The translations under genes were made by a program, and so were the position numbers. The notes beneath the pieces are model-generated. The model searched no databases, was not told the DNA's origin, and was given only the letters and a program-made list of their open reading frames with translations. A stretch of DNA of 64,000 nt, taken from positions 1 to 64,000 of the forward strand of contig JAVBNG010000020.1 in the NCBI GenBank assembly GCA_031551695.1. The letters are read 5' to 3'. Shown in pieces: positions 25,615 to 34,052 of the stretch; positions within the stretch are counted from its first letter, which is position 1; each line of letters opens with the position of its first letter. Source of the DNA: JAAYCI01 sp031551695 (GTDB lineage: Bacteria; Bacillota; Clostridia; Oscillospirales; Ruminococcaceae).

Positions 25615-25670
25615 GTTTGTACCCGGGCAGCGCAAGATGCTTCACATTTTTGAAGCGCGATACGCCCGGC
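25615..25670 (+). repeat. Diverged relative of the division-cluster leader repeat
   Basis: GTTTGTACCCGGGC, then GCGCAA, an inner hairpin (GCTTCA 25639-25644 with TGAAGC 25651-25656), GCGCGATA and CGCCCGGC follow in the same order as in the elements at 57733 and 61841. It lies in the gap between the SPFH and RHH genes, in the opposite direction to them. The similarity is partial, so relatedness is tentative. Confidence 0.45.
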
Positions 25671-25681
25671 GCGGCCACGAG

Positions 25682-26713
25682 CTAATACAGCGAACCGCTG
25701 TTCACAATGGGCTGTGCGTCGCGGCTGCCGCACAGCACCACCATCAAATTACTTACCATGGCGGCTTTGCGCTCTTCGTCCAGGTTTACAATTTCATGTT
25801 CGTTCAGGCGCGCCAGTGCCATTTCCACCATGCCCACCGCGCCTTCCACAATCAGCTGGCGCGCGTCCACTATGGCCGAAGCCTGCTGACGCTGCAGCAT
25901 GGCGGCGGCAATTTCGGGCGCATAGGCCAAATGCGTGATGCGGGCTTCCAAAATTTCCAGCCCGGCCACCGCGGTTTTTTCTGCAATTTCGTCGCGCAGT
26001 TTCTCGGAAATCTCTGCCGACGAGCCGCGCAACGATTTCTCGCAGCCGTCGTCGTTTGAATCGTATGGGTACATGCGCACGGTGTTGCGCAGGGCCGAAT
26101 CACACTGGGTGGAAAGGAATTCCACATAATTATCTACGTTGAACAAAGCTTTTGCGGTGTTCTGCACGCGCCAGATGACCACGATGCCTATGATGATAGG
26201 ATTACCCATCTGGTCGTTGATTTTCTGCTTTTCGTTGTTCAACGTCATGGCCTTCAGCGAGATGCGCCGCGAAGACAGAGCCACGCGGGCGTTTGCCTCG
26301 CCGGCCTTTTGCTTGGCGGCGCTTTGCTCAATGGCGATGGCCTTGTCTGTGGATGTGGGTACAGGCGAGGGAAGTGCGACAGAAAAGGGATTTACAAAGT
26401 AGAATCCATCCTTGCGAAGGGTGCCGGAATATTTGCCGAACAGCGTAAGCACCAAGGCCTCGTTCGGGCGAACCACCTTCAGGCCGGCGAACAGCAAGGG
26501 GCACAGGATACAGATGTATAGCCCGCCGGCAACGATCATCAAAACCCCAGCCGTTACATTACTTTCAACAATAATGCACCCCCAAACCAGCGCGGCCACC
26601 GCCAGGCATGTGAGCAGCAGATTGATGAACAGCATTGCCATACCGCTTTTATACTTTGGATTTTTTTCCTCCATTTGCAGGGGCGCCAGCACTGTTTGCG
26701 TGTTGCGTTCCAT
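25682..26713 (-). CDS. SPFH/band 7 domain membrane protein
   Basis: 343 residues. Two membrane helices near the N terminus (about 26-48 and 55-75) are followed by an SPFH domain: VRPNEALVLTLFGKYSGTLR, KDGFYFVNPF, IIIGIVVIWRVQNTAKALFN and LRNTVRMYPYD. A helical segment rich in Ala and Glu follows, with ILEARITHLAYAPEIAAAML, as in stomatin/QmcA proteins. They form membrane microdomain scaffolds. The RHH gene lies downstream on the same strand. The gene is preceded by a consensus promoter with a palindrome at the start site, so it is probably under specific control. Confidence 0.9.
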   Translation of the reverse strand: MERNTQTVLAPLQMEEKNPKYKSGMAMLFINLLLTCLAVAALVWGCIIVESNVTAGVLMIVAGGLYICILCPLLFAGLKVVRPNEALVLTLFGKYSGTLRKDGFYFVNPFSVALPSPVPTSTDKAIAIEQSAAKQKAGEANARVALSSRRISLKAMTLNNEKQKINDQMGNPIIIGIVVIWRVQNTAKALFNVDNYVEFLSTQCDSALRNTVRMYPYDSNDDGCEKSLRGSSAEISEKLRDEIAEKTAVAGLEILEARITHLAYAPEIAAAMLQRQQASAIVDARQLIVEGAVGMVEMALARLNEHEIVNLDEERKAAMVSNLMVVLCGSRDAQPIVNSGSLY

Positions 26714-26744
26714 AACTGATCCGTCCTTTCACATGGGATTCGTT

Positions 26745-26765
26745 ATGATATCAATTTGATATCAT
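26745..26765. promoter_or_regulatory. Palindromic operator candidate for the SPFH-RHH operon
   Basis: ATGATATCA (26745-26753) and TGATATCAT (26757-26765) are perfect 9-bp arms around ATT. The palindrome lies immediately downstream of the -10 box at the predicted transcription start, an ideal repressor position. The RHH protein encoded in the same operon is the obvious candidate ligand. Confidence 0.65.
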
Positions 26766-26771
26766 AGTTGA

Positions 26772-26800
26772 AGTTTAGCACGCGGCAAAAGACTTGTCAA
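26772..26800 (-). promoter_or_regulatory. Sigma-A promoter of the SPFH-RHH operon
   Basis: On the minus strand TTGACA (26795-26800) and TAAACT (26772-26777) are 17 bp apart. It reads into the SPFH gene whose start is 59 bp downstream. Confidence 0.85.
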
Positions 26801-26814
26801 TAGAAAAAGCGGCC

Positions 26815-27262
26815 AAAACGCGCAAAAACTGGCGATAAACGAAAATAGTTGAATAAATATCATTGTAACGAATAAAATTGTGAAGTGATTATATTTGTGT
26901 CATTACAATAGTCCATGTAAATAGGCGGTTTCTCAAAAGAAAGCAGAAAAGTCATTAAAATGATAATAAAATAAGAATAAATTGTAAAAACAATCAAAAA
27001 TGATTGATTTGCTGTGATTTGTGAAGAAAAAACGATCAAAGTATTCAACATTTTATGTTTAAAACATTCTACGTATTGCACAAAAAAGGAAACCGTGTAT
27101 ACAAGGGAAAAACGATTGGTTTTGAGACGAAATATACTTATATCATATTCTGACTGATGATAAAAAATGTATAAAAAATTTGAAATGTTATAATTCAACA
27201 AATATTTATTTTTAAACAGTTATTTAACAGGTAGAAAATTAAAAGAAGAGAAAAAACAACCA
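26815..27262. other. AT-rich non-coding island
   Basis: By count, 26881-27240 has 88 G or C in 360 bases (24%), against about 63% in the first lines of the next gene. No reading frame here has a ribosome site or family features. A small inverted repeat (CAATCA/TGATTG at 26991-27006) is present, and little else. Together with the flanking promoter and terminator it makes up the 600-bp gap between the SPFH gene and aroE-aroK. Confidence 0.7.
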
Positions 27263-27264
27263 TT

Positions 27265-27301
27265 AAAAAACTGCGCGCGCCATAAATGGCTGCGCGCAGT
27301 T
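27265..27301 (-). terminator. Terminator of the aroD-aroEK operon
   Basis: AACTGCGCGC (27269-27278) pairs with GCGCGCAGTT (27292-27301), with an inner GCCA/TGGC stem. On the minus strand it is followed by a T-run (A6 on the plus strand at 27265-27270). Confidence 0.87.
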
Positions 27302-27319
27302 GGTAAATTTGCGAGGCCA

Positions 27320-28591
27320 TTAGAAGGAAGCATGGCTCCGTGCTACAGCATCCAAAAACTGAAGAAAAGCGTTTTGTGCCGCCAAGGCGGTCGCTGCCGC
27401 TGTTTTCCCGGTGGGCAGGCGCAAGGAAGCGCTTTGCTCATAAAGCGGTTTGCGCGCGGAATACTGGCCGGCCAGGTCTTCCGCGCTTTGCGTAAGCGGG
27501 CGCCCTTCACCGGGGCAAATGTCGCACAGTGCGCGCTCCAGATAGATAACAGGGCCATTTTGCGCGAGGTTTACCATATTGTCTTCCCGCAGCACCGTGC
27601 CGCCGCCGCAGGCAATCACAAGGCCGTGCCGCTTTCCCGCTTCGGCGGCGGCTTCGGCCTCCAGCGCGCGAAAACGCGCTTCGCCAAATTGCGAAAAAAT
27701 CTCCGGGATTGGCATACGGGCTGTTTCCACCACCATCTCATCCAGGTCTACAAATGGGCGGCCAAGGTGAGCCGCCAGCAGGCGCCCCACCGTGCTTTTG
27801 CCGCAGCCGGGCATGCCGATGAGCGAAACATTTGCCATCTGCCCCAGCAGGCCGGCATACACGCCGGAAAGCACATCATCGCCAATGGCGCCGCCCGTAA
27901 ACAGCTCCGCGGCGGCCTTCGCCTGTGCCGCCAGCATATACAGCCCGCCGGCCGTGACGGCGCCTTGTGCCTTCGCGGCGGCCAGCAGGCGCGTTTGCAG
28001 CGGATTGTAAATCACATCCGCCACGGCCTCAAGATGCGAAAAGCCCGACAGGTCCATCGGCATGGAGTCGTTTTTAGGGTACATGCCCACGGGCGTGGTG
28101 TTCACCACCACATTCACGCCGGGCAGCTGCGCGGCCTCGGCATAGGGCAGCACACCTGCTTTTGCCGTGCGCCCGGCGGTGTAAATGGCGGCAGCGCCGG
28201 CATCCTCGGCCACGGTGCGCACCGTTTCACGCGTGCCGCCGCTGCCCAAAACCAACACGGTTTTAGCGCGCAGGGAAATGCCCGCGTGGCGCAAAAGCGC
28301 GGCAAAGCCGTCGTAATCGGTGTTGTGGCCCACAAGGCGGCCATTCTTGTTCACGATGGTGTTCACGGCGCCAATGCGCCGCGCAAGCGGGCTCAGCTCC
28401 GCGCAAAAGGGAATGGCCCGCTGTTTATAGGGGATGGTGACATTGATACCCTTAAAGTCGCGCGCCTGCATAAACGCTTCGAACTGCGCCGCGTCCATGG
28501 GGCGCAGTTCGTAGTGATAGCCGCCAAGGGCGGCGTGAAGCTCTCCAGAAAAGCTGTGGCCCAGCTTTTCACCCACCAAACCGTATTCCAA
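27320..28591 (-). CDS. Fused shikimate dehydrogenase-shikimate kinase (AroE-AroK)
   Basis: 423 residues, TTG start with GGAGGATACT upstream. Residues 1 to about 252 are AroE: GHSFSGELHAAL, the catalytic Lys in NVTIPYKQ, NTDYDGF, and the nucleotide loop LGSGGTRETV. From about 256 a complete shikimate kinase follows: P-loop GMPGCGKSTVG, DLDE, FGEARFRALEAEA and ACGGGTVLRE, with the LID EGRPLTQ. The two enzymes catalyse consecutive steps (dehydroshikimate to shikimate to shikimate 3-phosphate). Frame is continuous with no stop between them, so the fusion looks real. AroD, the preceding step, is encoded 15 bp upstream. Confidence 0.95.
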   Translation of the reverse strand: MEYGLVGEKLGHSFSGELHAALGGYHYELRPMDAAQFEAFMQARDFKGINVTIPYKQRAIPFCAELSPLARRIGAVNTIVNKNGRLVGHNTDYDGFAALLRHAGISLRAKTVLVLGSGGTRETVRTVAEDAGAAAIYTAGRTAKAGVLPYAEAAQLPGVNVVVNTTPVGMYPKNDSMPMDLSGFSHLEAVADVIYNPLQTRLLAAAKAQGAVTAGGLYMLAAQAKAAAELFTGGAIGDDVLSGVYAGLLGQMANVSLIGMPGCGKSTVGRLLAAHLGRPFVDLDEMVVETARMPIPEIFSQFGEARFRALEAEAAAEAGKRHGLVIACGGGTVLREDNMVNLAQNGPVIYLERALCDICPGEGRPLTQSAEDLAGQYSARKPLYEQSASLRLPTGKTAAATALAAQNAFLQFLDAVARSHASF

Positions 28592-28606
28592 AGTATCCTC
28601 CGGGTT

Positions 28607-29368
28607 TTAAACGTCACTTTCGCAATAAAATTCATCCAGCATTTGCCGCATGGCGCCGATGCCAATTTGCCCCGGCGCGGATGCCGCCGTGAGGCTGGCA
28701 AAGGTAACGCGTGAGCCAAAAAATCCGCCGGCCACGCGGCTGAACGCGCCACGGCGGCCCATAGCCATGGTGATGGCAGGGCCGTTTGCGCGGGTGTAGG
28801 CGGCCGTCGCGTCCAGCAGGGCGGTCACGTCCTCCGGCGCGGCGGGCATCACGGCCAGCTTTGGCACGTCCGCCCCGGCAGCGCGCATGGCCAGCAGTTC
28901 GCGCAGCATGGCATCTTTTGATGGCGTGTGCGAAAAATAATGGTGCGAAACCACACGCGCCACACCGTGCCCGGCGGCGAAGGAAGCCAGCGCGCTGGCC
29001 GCGGCGGCGCCACGGCAAAACTCAATGTCCAGCAAATCGATGTTGCCGCTTGCCGCCGCGGCTTCACACAAGGCGGTGTATTCGCCTGTGGTAAGGACGC
29101 CGCGCCCGCCTTCGCTTTTGGAGCGATGCGTGAACAGCAGCGGCAAACCGTCCAGTGCTTTTTTCAAGCCGGCCAACAGCGGCGGCAATGCGCCCGGCAA
29201 AAGCGGGCCGGAAAACAAATCCCCGCGCCACTCCACCATGTCTGCACCCGCCCGCCCTGCTGCCGCGGCGTCGCGCAGCAGGCTGTCCGCATCCGGCGCC
29301 ACCAGCGGCACGCAAAGCAGCGGCGCGCCTTGCATATGGTTCAATTTTTGCAGCAATTCACTATTCAT
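28607..29368 (-). CDS. aroD: Type I 3-dehydroquinate dehydratase
   Basis: 253 residues. The Schiff-base lysine lies in GADVPKLAVMP, the catalytic histidine in VVSHHYF, and the N-terminal ADMVEWRGDLF supplies the conserved E-x-R. The C terminus ends in GQIGIGAMRQMLDEF. It dehydrates 3-dehydroquinate, and its product is the substrate of the fused AroE-AroK encoded next. The ribosome site before the ATG is weak. Confidence 0.95.
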   Translation of the reverse strand: MNSELLQKLNHMQGAPLLCVPLVAPDADSLLRDAAAAGRAGADMVEWRGDLFSGPLLPGALPPLLAGLKKALDGLPLLFTHRSKSEGGRGVLTTGEYTALCEAAAASGNIDLLDIEFCRGAAAASALASFAAGHGVARVVSHHYFSHTPSKDAMLRELLAMRAAGADVPKLAVMPAAPEDVTALLDATAAYTRANGPAITMAMGRRGAFSRVAGGFFGSRVTFASLTAASAPGQIGIGAMRQMLDEFYCESDV

Positions 29369-29637
29369 TGTTTCACATCACAAATTTCAATCAAATATAA
29401 AATAACATCATTTAAAATAACTGAAGTTTTAACAACACGTACTAGCGCATACACAGCATGGAGTATGACTTCCCGCACAATTTCACAGCAAAAAACCGGC
29501 AAGAGAATTGCGCGTGAGGGACATTATAGTATATACTAAAACAAGGCGTGGCAGCGGCACGGGCGACAAAGGACAATGAAAAGCGGCGTGCGGGCCGAAC
29601 CCAAAACAAAGCCGGGGTGCGGCCGAAAGGGGCGGGG

Positions 29638-30510
29638 ATGAACAAAACGACACGCTCGCTGGTTGCTGTTCTGTCGGGCTTTGTGCTCATTTTTGCCCTG
29701 TCTGCCCCTGTGGCGCTTATATACACAGAACAAAGCGAGGAGAACGCCGGCGGACGCGGCGCAAACCAACTGGAACCCGGCCCCCCGGCGACAGAAGCAC
29801 CGGGTGAAAACGCTGCTACAAAGCCGGGCGGAACCACCGAAGAGCAAGCGGCAGAAGCCCCCGCCGCACACACAGGCGCAAGGCTGAAGGTGGAAAATAT
29901 CCTGCAAAACCCCGAAATGCCGAACGGCTGCGAGGCCGTTTCCCTCACCGTCCTGTTCAACCACCTGGGTTTTCAAACCACCGGCCGCGACCTGTTCGAC
30001 CAATACTTCGACAAGGAAGACTTTACCTATGGAAGGGCAGCGGCTTACGGGCCGGACCCGGAGTACGCCTATCCTGGTGTTCCCTATGAGGGCGGCCTTG
30101 GGTTTTACTGCTTTCCCGGTGCGGTGGTGAAGGCAGCAAACCGCTATCTGGCCGGGCAACCCGGAGATTACTACGCCTTCGACACCACGGGCATGGGCGA
30201 GGACGGTATTTTTACCGCCCTGGATGAGGGCAACCCTGTCATCGTGTGGATTACCCGCGACGGGGAAGCGCCGCGCTACAATAAAAAATTCGTATGGACG
30301 ATTGACAACACCGACGAAAATTATCGTCCATACGCGAATCTGCATGTGCTTGTGGCAACGGGTTACGACGATGAATACGTATATTTGGCGGACCCGCTTG
30401 GCAATTATGAGAAAATGGAGCGCCCTTTGTTTTTCACGCTGCACCGCCAGCTGGGCATGCGCTCTGTGCTAGTGCGGCCGGCCACTTTTTCCGACGATAA
30501 AATCAGCTGA
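29638..30510 (+). CDS. Membrane-anchored C39-like cysteine peptidase
   Basis: 290 residues from the ATG at 29638 after AAAGGGGCGGGG. One N-terminal membrane helix (about 8-30) is followed by a low-complexity Ala/Glu/Pro/Thr stretch to about 80. A C39-like domain then has C98 in PNGCEAVSL, H236 in NLHVLVATGYDD and D252 in LADPLG, a plausible papain-type triad. The domain family (peptidase C39_2) includes many exported proteins of unknown substrate in Clostridia. It would sit outside the membrane. It converges with a glycosyltransferase gene and overlaps its 3' end by 8 bp. Confidence 0.83.
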   Translation: MNKTTRSLVAVLSGFVLIFALSAPVALIYTEQSEENAGGRGANQLEPGPPATEAPGENAATKPGGTTEEQAAEAPAAHTGARLKVENILQNPEMPNGCEAVSLTVLFNHLGFQTTGRDLFDQYFDKEDFTYGRAAAYGPDPEYAYPGVPYEGGLGFYCFPGAVVKAANRYLAGQPGDYYAFDTTGMGEDGIFTALDEGNPVIVWITRDGEAPRYNKKFVWTIDNTDENYRPYANLHVLVATGYDDEYVYLADPLGNYEKMERPLFFTLHRQLGMRSVLVRPATFSDDKIS

Positions 30511-31492
30511 GGGCCGCGCCGCAGCCCGCGCTTTCCTCGCCGCAGTGTGCCCGCGAGGGCTGGGCGGCGTCCGGCGTTTTGATGAGCGACAACTGGTACA
30601 TCTGCCGGTATTTGTGCGCCACAACGTCCAGTATCAGGCCACAGAAAAAGGACAGCACGGCAATGACCAAAAAGAAGCCGGACATGACCAGCGTGGGCAG
30701 GCGGTCCACCACGCCGGTGTGCAGGTAAAAGTTGAAAATGGGGATGAACAGCACCATTGCGAAGGCGAAAAACACCAACGACAGCAGCGTGAAAAACAGC
30801 AGCGGCCGGTATTCCCGCACCATCAGGAAAATGGTTTTTAAAACGCGGAAGCCGTCTTTGTAGGTGTCCAGCTTCGATTCGCTGCCCTCCGGCCGGTCGC
30901 GGTAGTCGATGGGAACCGACGCGATGTGGAACTTGTTGTCCAGCGCGTGGATGGTCATCTCGGTTTCAATTTCAAACCCGCCGGACGTGATGGGGTAGTT
31001 TTTCACGAACTGGCGGCTCATACAGCGCATGCCCGTCATAATGTCTTTTACATTGCTTTTAAACAGCAAGTTGATCATACCGCGCACCAGCACATTGCCC
31101 CCATTGTGGAAGGCGCGCTTGTTTTCGGTGAAGTAGGTGGAGGACAGCCGGTCGCCGATCACCAGGTCCATGCCGTCCTTCAGCACCATGTCCACCATTT
31201 GGCGGGCGTTGTCGGCGGGGTAGGTGTCGTCGCCGTCTACCACGATGTAGCAGTCGGCCTCTATTTTGCGGAACATGGTGCGCATCACGTTGCCCTTGCC
31301 CTGCTGGGGCTCGCGCCGTACAATGGCCCCGGCCTCTTTTGCCGCCTCGTAGGTGTTGTCGGACGAGTTGTTGTCGTAAACGTAAATATCCGCTTCGGGC
31401 AGCGCCGCCTTATAGTCGCGTATCACCTTGGCCACGGTCAGTTCTTCGTTGTAACACGGGATCATAACGGCAATGCGGTCGGGTGCGTTCAT
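30503..31492 (-). CDS. Family 2 glycosyltransferase with C-terminal membrane helices
   Basis: 329 residues. The GT2 domain (about 5-225) opens with IAVMIPCYNEELTVAKVIRD and has VVDGDDTYPAD, the metal-binding acidic cluster, then VIGDRLSS. Two membrane helices follow (about 231-253 and 266-290). The pattern matches dolichyl/polyprenyl-phosphate sugar synthases that load a sugar on a lipid carrier at the inner membrane face. The tail ends in a Cys- and Ala-rich stretch. It has its own likely promoter. Substrate sugar cannot be read. Confidence 0.88.
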   Translation of the reverse strand: MNAPDRIAVMIPCYNEELTVAKVIRDYKAALPEADIYVYDNNSSDNTYEAAKEAGAIVRREPQQGKGNVMRTMFRKIEADCYIVVDGDDTYPADNARQMVDMVLKDGMDLVIGDRLSSTYFTENKRAFHNGGNVLVRGMINLLFKSNVKDIMTGMRCMSRQFVKNYPITSGGFEIETEMTIHALDNKFHIASVPIDYRDRPEGSESKLDTYKDGFRVLKTIFLMVREYRPLLFFTLLSLVFFAFAMVLFIPIFNFYLHTGVVDRLPTLVMSGFFLVIAVLSFFCGLILDVVAHKYRQMYQLSLIKTPDAAQPSRAHCGEESAGCGAALS

Positions 31493-31550
31493 AGCATGGT
31501 CTCCTTTGCATCCAAAAAGATATCCGCGCGCAAGTCTATAGTCACATCAT

Positions 31551-31579
31551 AATATAGCACACCGCACCGGTGTTGTCTA
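31551..31579 (-). promoter_or_regulatory. Promoter of the glycosyltransferase gene
   Basis: On the minus strand TAGACA (31574-31579) and TATATT (31551-31556) have a 17-bp spacer. The 8-bp palindrome CACCGGTG lies within the spacer (31565-31572). Confidence 0.6.
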
Positions 31580-31601
31580 TTCAGCATGTGCCACCGCGCT
31601 G

Positions 31602-31610
31602 TGGTATACT
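31602..31610 (+). promoter_or_regulatory. Extended -10 promoter of the ABC exporter operon
   Basis: TGGTATACT at 31602-31610 is an extended -10 element. No good -35 box is 17 bp upstream. It lies 56 bp before the ABC ATPase start and diverges from the glycosyltransferase promoter. Confidence 0.5.
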
Positions 31611-31665
31611 ATTGACATGCGGCATACTTTGGCGTGCGAGCGCTACCGAAAGGAACCTATGAACC

Positions 31666-32379
31666 ATGATCCAAATTACCCACCTGACGAAACGCTATGG
31701 CAAGCTGGTTGCCAACAACGACATTTCCCTCACCGTGCTGCCCGGCGAGCTCACCGTGCTGCTGGGGCCAAACGGCGCGGGGAAATCCACGCTCATCAAA
31801 AGCATTTGCGGCCTGTTGCGTTTCGAGGGCGCCATCACCGTGGGCGGGTTCGACAACCACACGCCGGACGCGAAGCGCCTTTTGGGCTATGTGCCTGAAA
31901 TGCCCGCTCTGTATCCCATGCTCACTGTGGACGAGCACCTCGAGTTCATCGCCCGCGCCTACCGGCTGGAGGCCGGCTGGCGCCAGCGCGCCGACGGCCT
32001 GCTGGCCCGTTTTGAGCTGGACGACAAGCGCAATAAGCTGGGCAAAGAGCTTTCGAAGGGCATGCAGCAAAAGGTCAGCATCTGCTGCGCCGCCATCACC
32101 CAGCCGCAGGCCGTTATTTTCGACGAGCCCCTCGTCGGGCTGGACCCCCACGCCATCCGGGAACTGAAAGCCCTCATCAAAGAGATGAAACAGACCGGGT
32201 GTGCCATGGTCATTTCCACCCATATGATCGAAAGCGTGGAGGAAAACTGGGACACCACATGCATCATGACGGGCGGTGCCATCGCCCGCGCTTGCCGCCG
32301 GGAAGAGCTGTCCGCCGGGAGTGACCTTGAGGACCTGTATTTCGCCATCACAGAAGGCGGCAAGGAGGCGGACGCATGA
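31666..32379 (+). CDS. ABC transporter ATP-binding protein
   Basis: 237 residues. Walker A GPNGAGKST, signature LSKGMQQKV, Walker B AVIFDEPLVGLDP and the switch His in ISTHM are all intact. It resembles the CcmA/YxlF-type ATPases of ABC-2 exporters. The stop overlaps the start of the membrane subunit gene (ATGA), so the two form one exporter. Substrate unknown. Confidence 0.93.
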   Translation: MIQITHLTKRYGKLVANNDISLTVLPGELTVLLGPNGAGKSTLIKSICGLLRFEGAITVGGFDNHTPDAKRLLGYVPEMPALYPMLTVDEHLEFIARAYRLEAGWRQRADGLLARFELDDKRNKLGKELSKGMQQKVSICCAAITQPQAVIFDEPLVGLDPHAIRELKALIKEMKQTGCAMVISTHMIESVEENWDTTCIMTGGAIARACRREELSAGSDLEDLYFAITEGGKEADA

Positions 32380-33971
32380 CGAGCCTTGCGTACCTTGTCC
32401 GCACCGAGATCAAAAACTTCCTGAAAGAGCTGATCCATAAGCCGGGCAAGCTGGTGCTGTACCTGCTGGTTGCGGCGGGCATCGCGGGCATGGTGGTGCT
32501 GTCCGTGTTTACGGGGGAAGCGGCCGCCGAGCGTGGCGTGGTGCCCATGTTCTGGTTGCGCGGCATCTATTTCCTGTTCCTCATCATTTTTGTGGTATTG
32601 GCCGTGCAAAAGGGGCTTACCGCCGGGGATGCCATTTTTGAGATGAGCGACGTGAACTTGCTGTTCGTGTCGCCGGTGAACCCGCGGTCCATTTTGCTCT
32701 ACGGCCTGGTGCGCCTTGCCAAAATGTCGTTTCTGGCGGGTTTTTTCATCCTGTTCCAAAGTTCGTCTTTGGCCAACTTCGGCATTGGCTACGGCGGCAT
32801 TTTGCTGTTGTTCGCCCTGTTCATCCTCACTATGGTGGTGCTCTCGCTGGTGTCGCTGGTCATCTACAGCGCGTCGAACGGGCACCCGCGGCGCAAAATG
32901 GCCGTGCGCGCCATTGCCGTGGGCGTGTTTGTGCCGGTTGCCGTTTATTTTGCCGTGCAGTATTTTGCAAGCGGCGACATCACCGCCGCCGTACAGGCCG
33001 CCGTTTCGTCGCCGCTGCTGAATGCCGTGCCCATCGCCGGGTGGAGCACCGCCGCCACCCTGGCCTTTTTGGAAGGCAACACCGCAACGGGCTTTGCGTG
33101 GCTGGCCCTGCTGCTGGCGGGCGGCGGCGCGCTTTTGGCATACATCATGCTCAGCAAATCGCACTATTACGAAGACGTGCTGGTGGCCACGGAAACGGCT
33201 TTTGAACGAAAACGCGCCGCGGAAGAGGGCGACATGCAGGCCGCCGCCGCAACAAGCGGCAAGGTGCGCGTGACGAAAACCGGTGTCGGCGGGCGCGGGG
33301 CGTCGGCGTTTTTTTACAAGCACCTGCGCGAGACCTTCCGCCAAAACAGGTTCGGCTTTTTCAGCCTGTACACCATCATTGTGTTTGCCTGTGTGCTGGG
33401 GGCGGCTGTGTTTTTAAAGGGCGAGTTTCCATTGGTCATCATTTTGCAGACACTGATGTGGATGCAGATTTTCATGATCGGCAACGGGCGCGGCCTGCGT
33501 GAACTGTACACCCATTACATTTATCTGGTGCCGGAACCCGCCTTCAAAAAAGCGGTTTGGAGCAATATGGAGCTTGTGTTCAAAACCCTGCTGGAAAGTG
33601 TGCTGTTTTTTGCCGTGCCGGGGCTTGTGATGGGTGAAAACGTGCTGGTCATTTTGGGGTGCGTGCTTACCTACACGCTGTTTGCCATGATGTTGCTCAG
33701 CGTCAACTACGCCTCCATGCGCTTTACCGAGGCAAATATCTCGGCGGGGCTTCTGCTCACCATTTACTTTGCCGCCGTTATGCTGATTATGGCGCCGGGC
33801 GCCGTGCCCGCGCTTATCGTGGGGTTTATGCTGGGCGGCACATGGGGCACCCTTGCGGGCCTTGGCATCCTGTCTGTGTGGGAACTGGGCATGGCCGCCC
33901 TGTTTTTCGCCCTGTCTAAAAACGTGCTGCACAACTGCGACATGCCCAGCGCGAAACCCATGGGGAAATAA
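32376..33971 (+). CDS. ABC exporter membrane subunit
   Basis: 531 residues with about ten membrane segments in two blocks (residues about 25-260 and 320-525), separated by a soluble region with the charged stretch FERKRAAEEGD. It matches the putative ABC exporter membrane proteins of Bacillota that pair with CcmA-type ATPases. It is translationally coupled to that ATPase. No substrate or regulator gene is adjacent. Confidence 0.85.
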   Translation: MTSLAYLVRTEIKNFLKELIHKPGKLVLYLLVAAGIAGMVVLSVFTGEAAAERGVVPMFWLRGIYFLFLIIFVVLAVQKGLTAGDAIFEMSDVNLLFVSPVNPRSILLYGLVRLAKMSFLAGFFILFQSSSLANFGIGYGGILLLFALFILTMVVLSLVSLVIYSASNGHPRRKMAVRAIAVGVFVPVAVYFAVQYFASGDITAAVQAAVSSPLLNAVPIAGWSTAATLAFLEGNTATGFAWLALLLAGGGALLAYIMLSKSHYYEDVLVATETAFERKRAAEEGDMQAAAATSGKVRVTKTGVGGRGASAFFYKHLRETFRQNRFGFFSLYTIIVFACVLGAAVFLKGEFPLVIILQTLMWMQIFMIGNGRGLRELYTHYIYLVPEPAFKKAVWSNMELVFKTLLESVLFFAVPGLVMGENVLVILGCVLTYTLFAMMLLSVNYASMRFTEANISAGLLLTIYFAAVMLIMAPGAVPALIVGFMLGGTWGTLAGLGILSVWELGMAALFFALSKNVLHNCDMPSAKPMGK

Positions 33972-34003
33972 AGGCTTTTTGCTGAAAATATACGCGGCAC
34001 AAT

Positions 34004-34034
34004 AAAAAACCACCGGCCATGCCGGTGGTTTTTT
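34004..34034. terminator. Bidirectional terminator between the ABC exporter and lplA
   Basis: AAAAAACCACCGGC (34004-34017) pairs perfectly with GCCGGTGGTTTTTT (34021-34034) around CAT. A-run and T-run allow termination in both directions. Confidence 0.93.
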
Positions 34035-34052
34035 GCAATTGCGTATAATGCC

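Noticed and set aside
26860..27201. 113-residue minus-strand reading frame in the AT-rich island
   Set aside because: Starts with TTG, has no ribosome site, and its residue make-up (Phe, Ile, Tyr, Ser) is what random AT-rich DNA gives.
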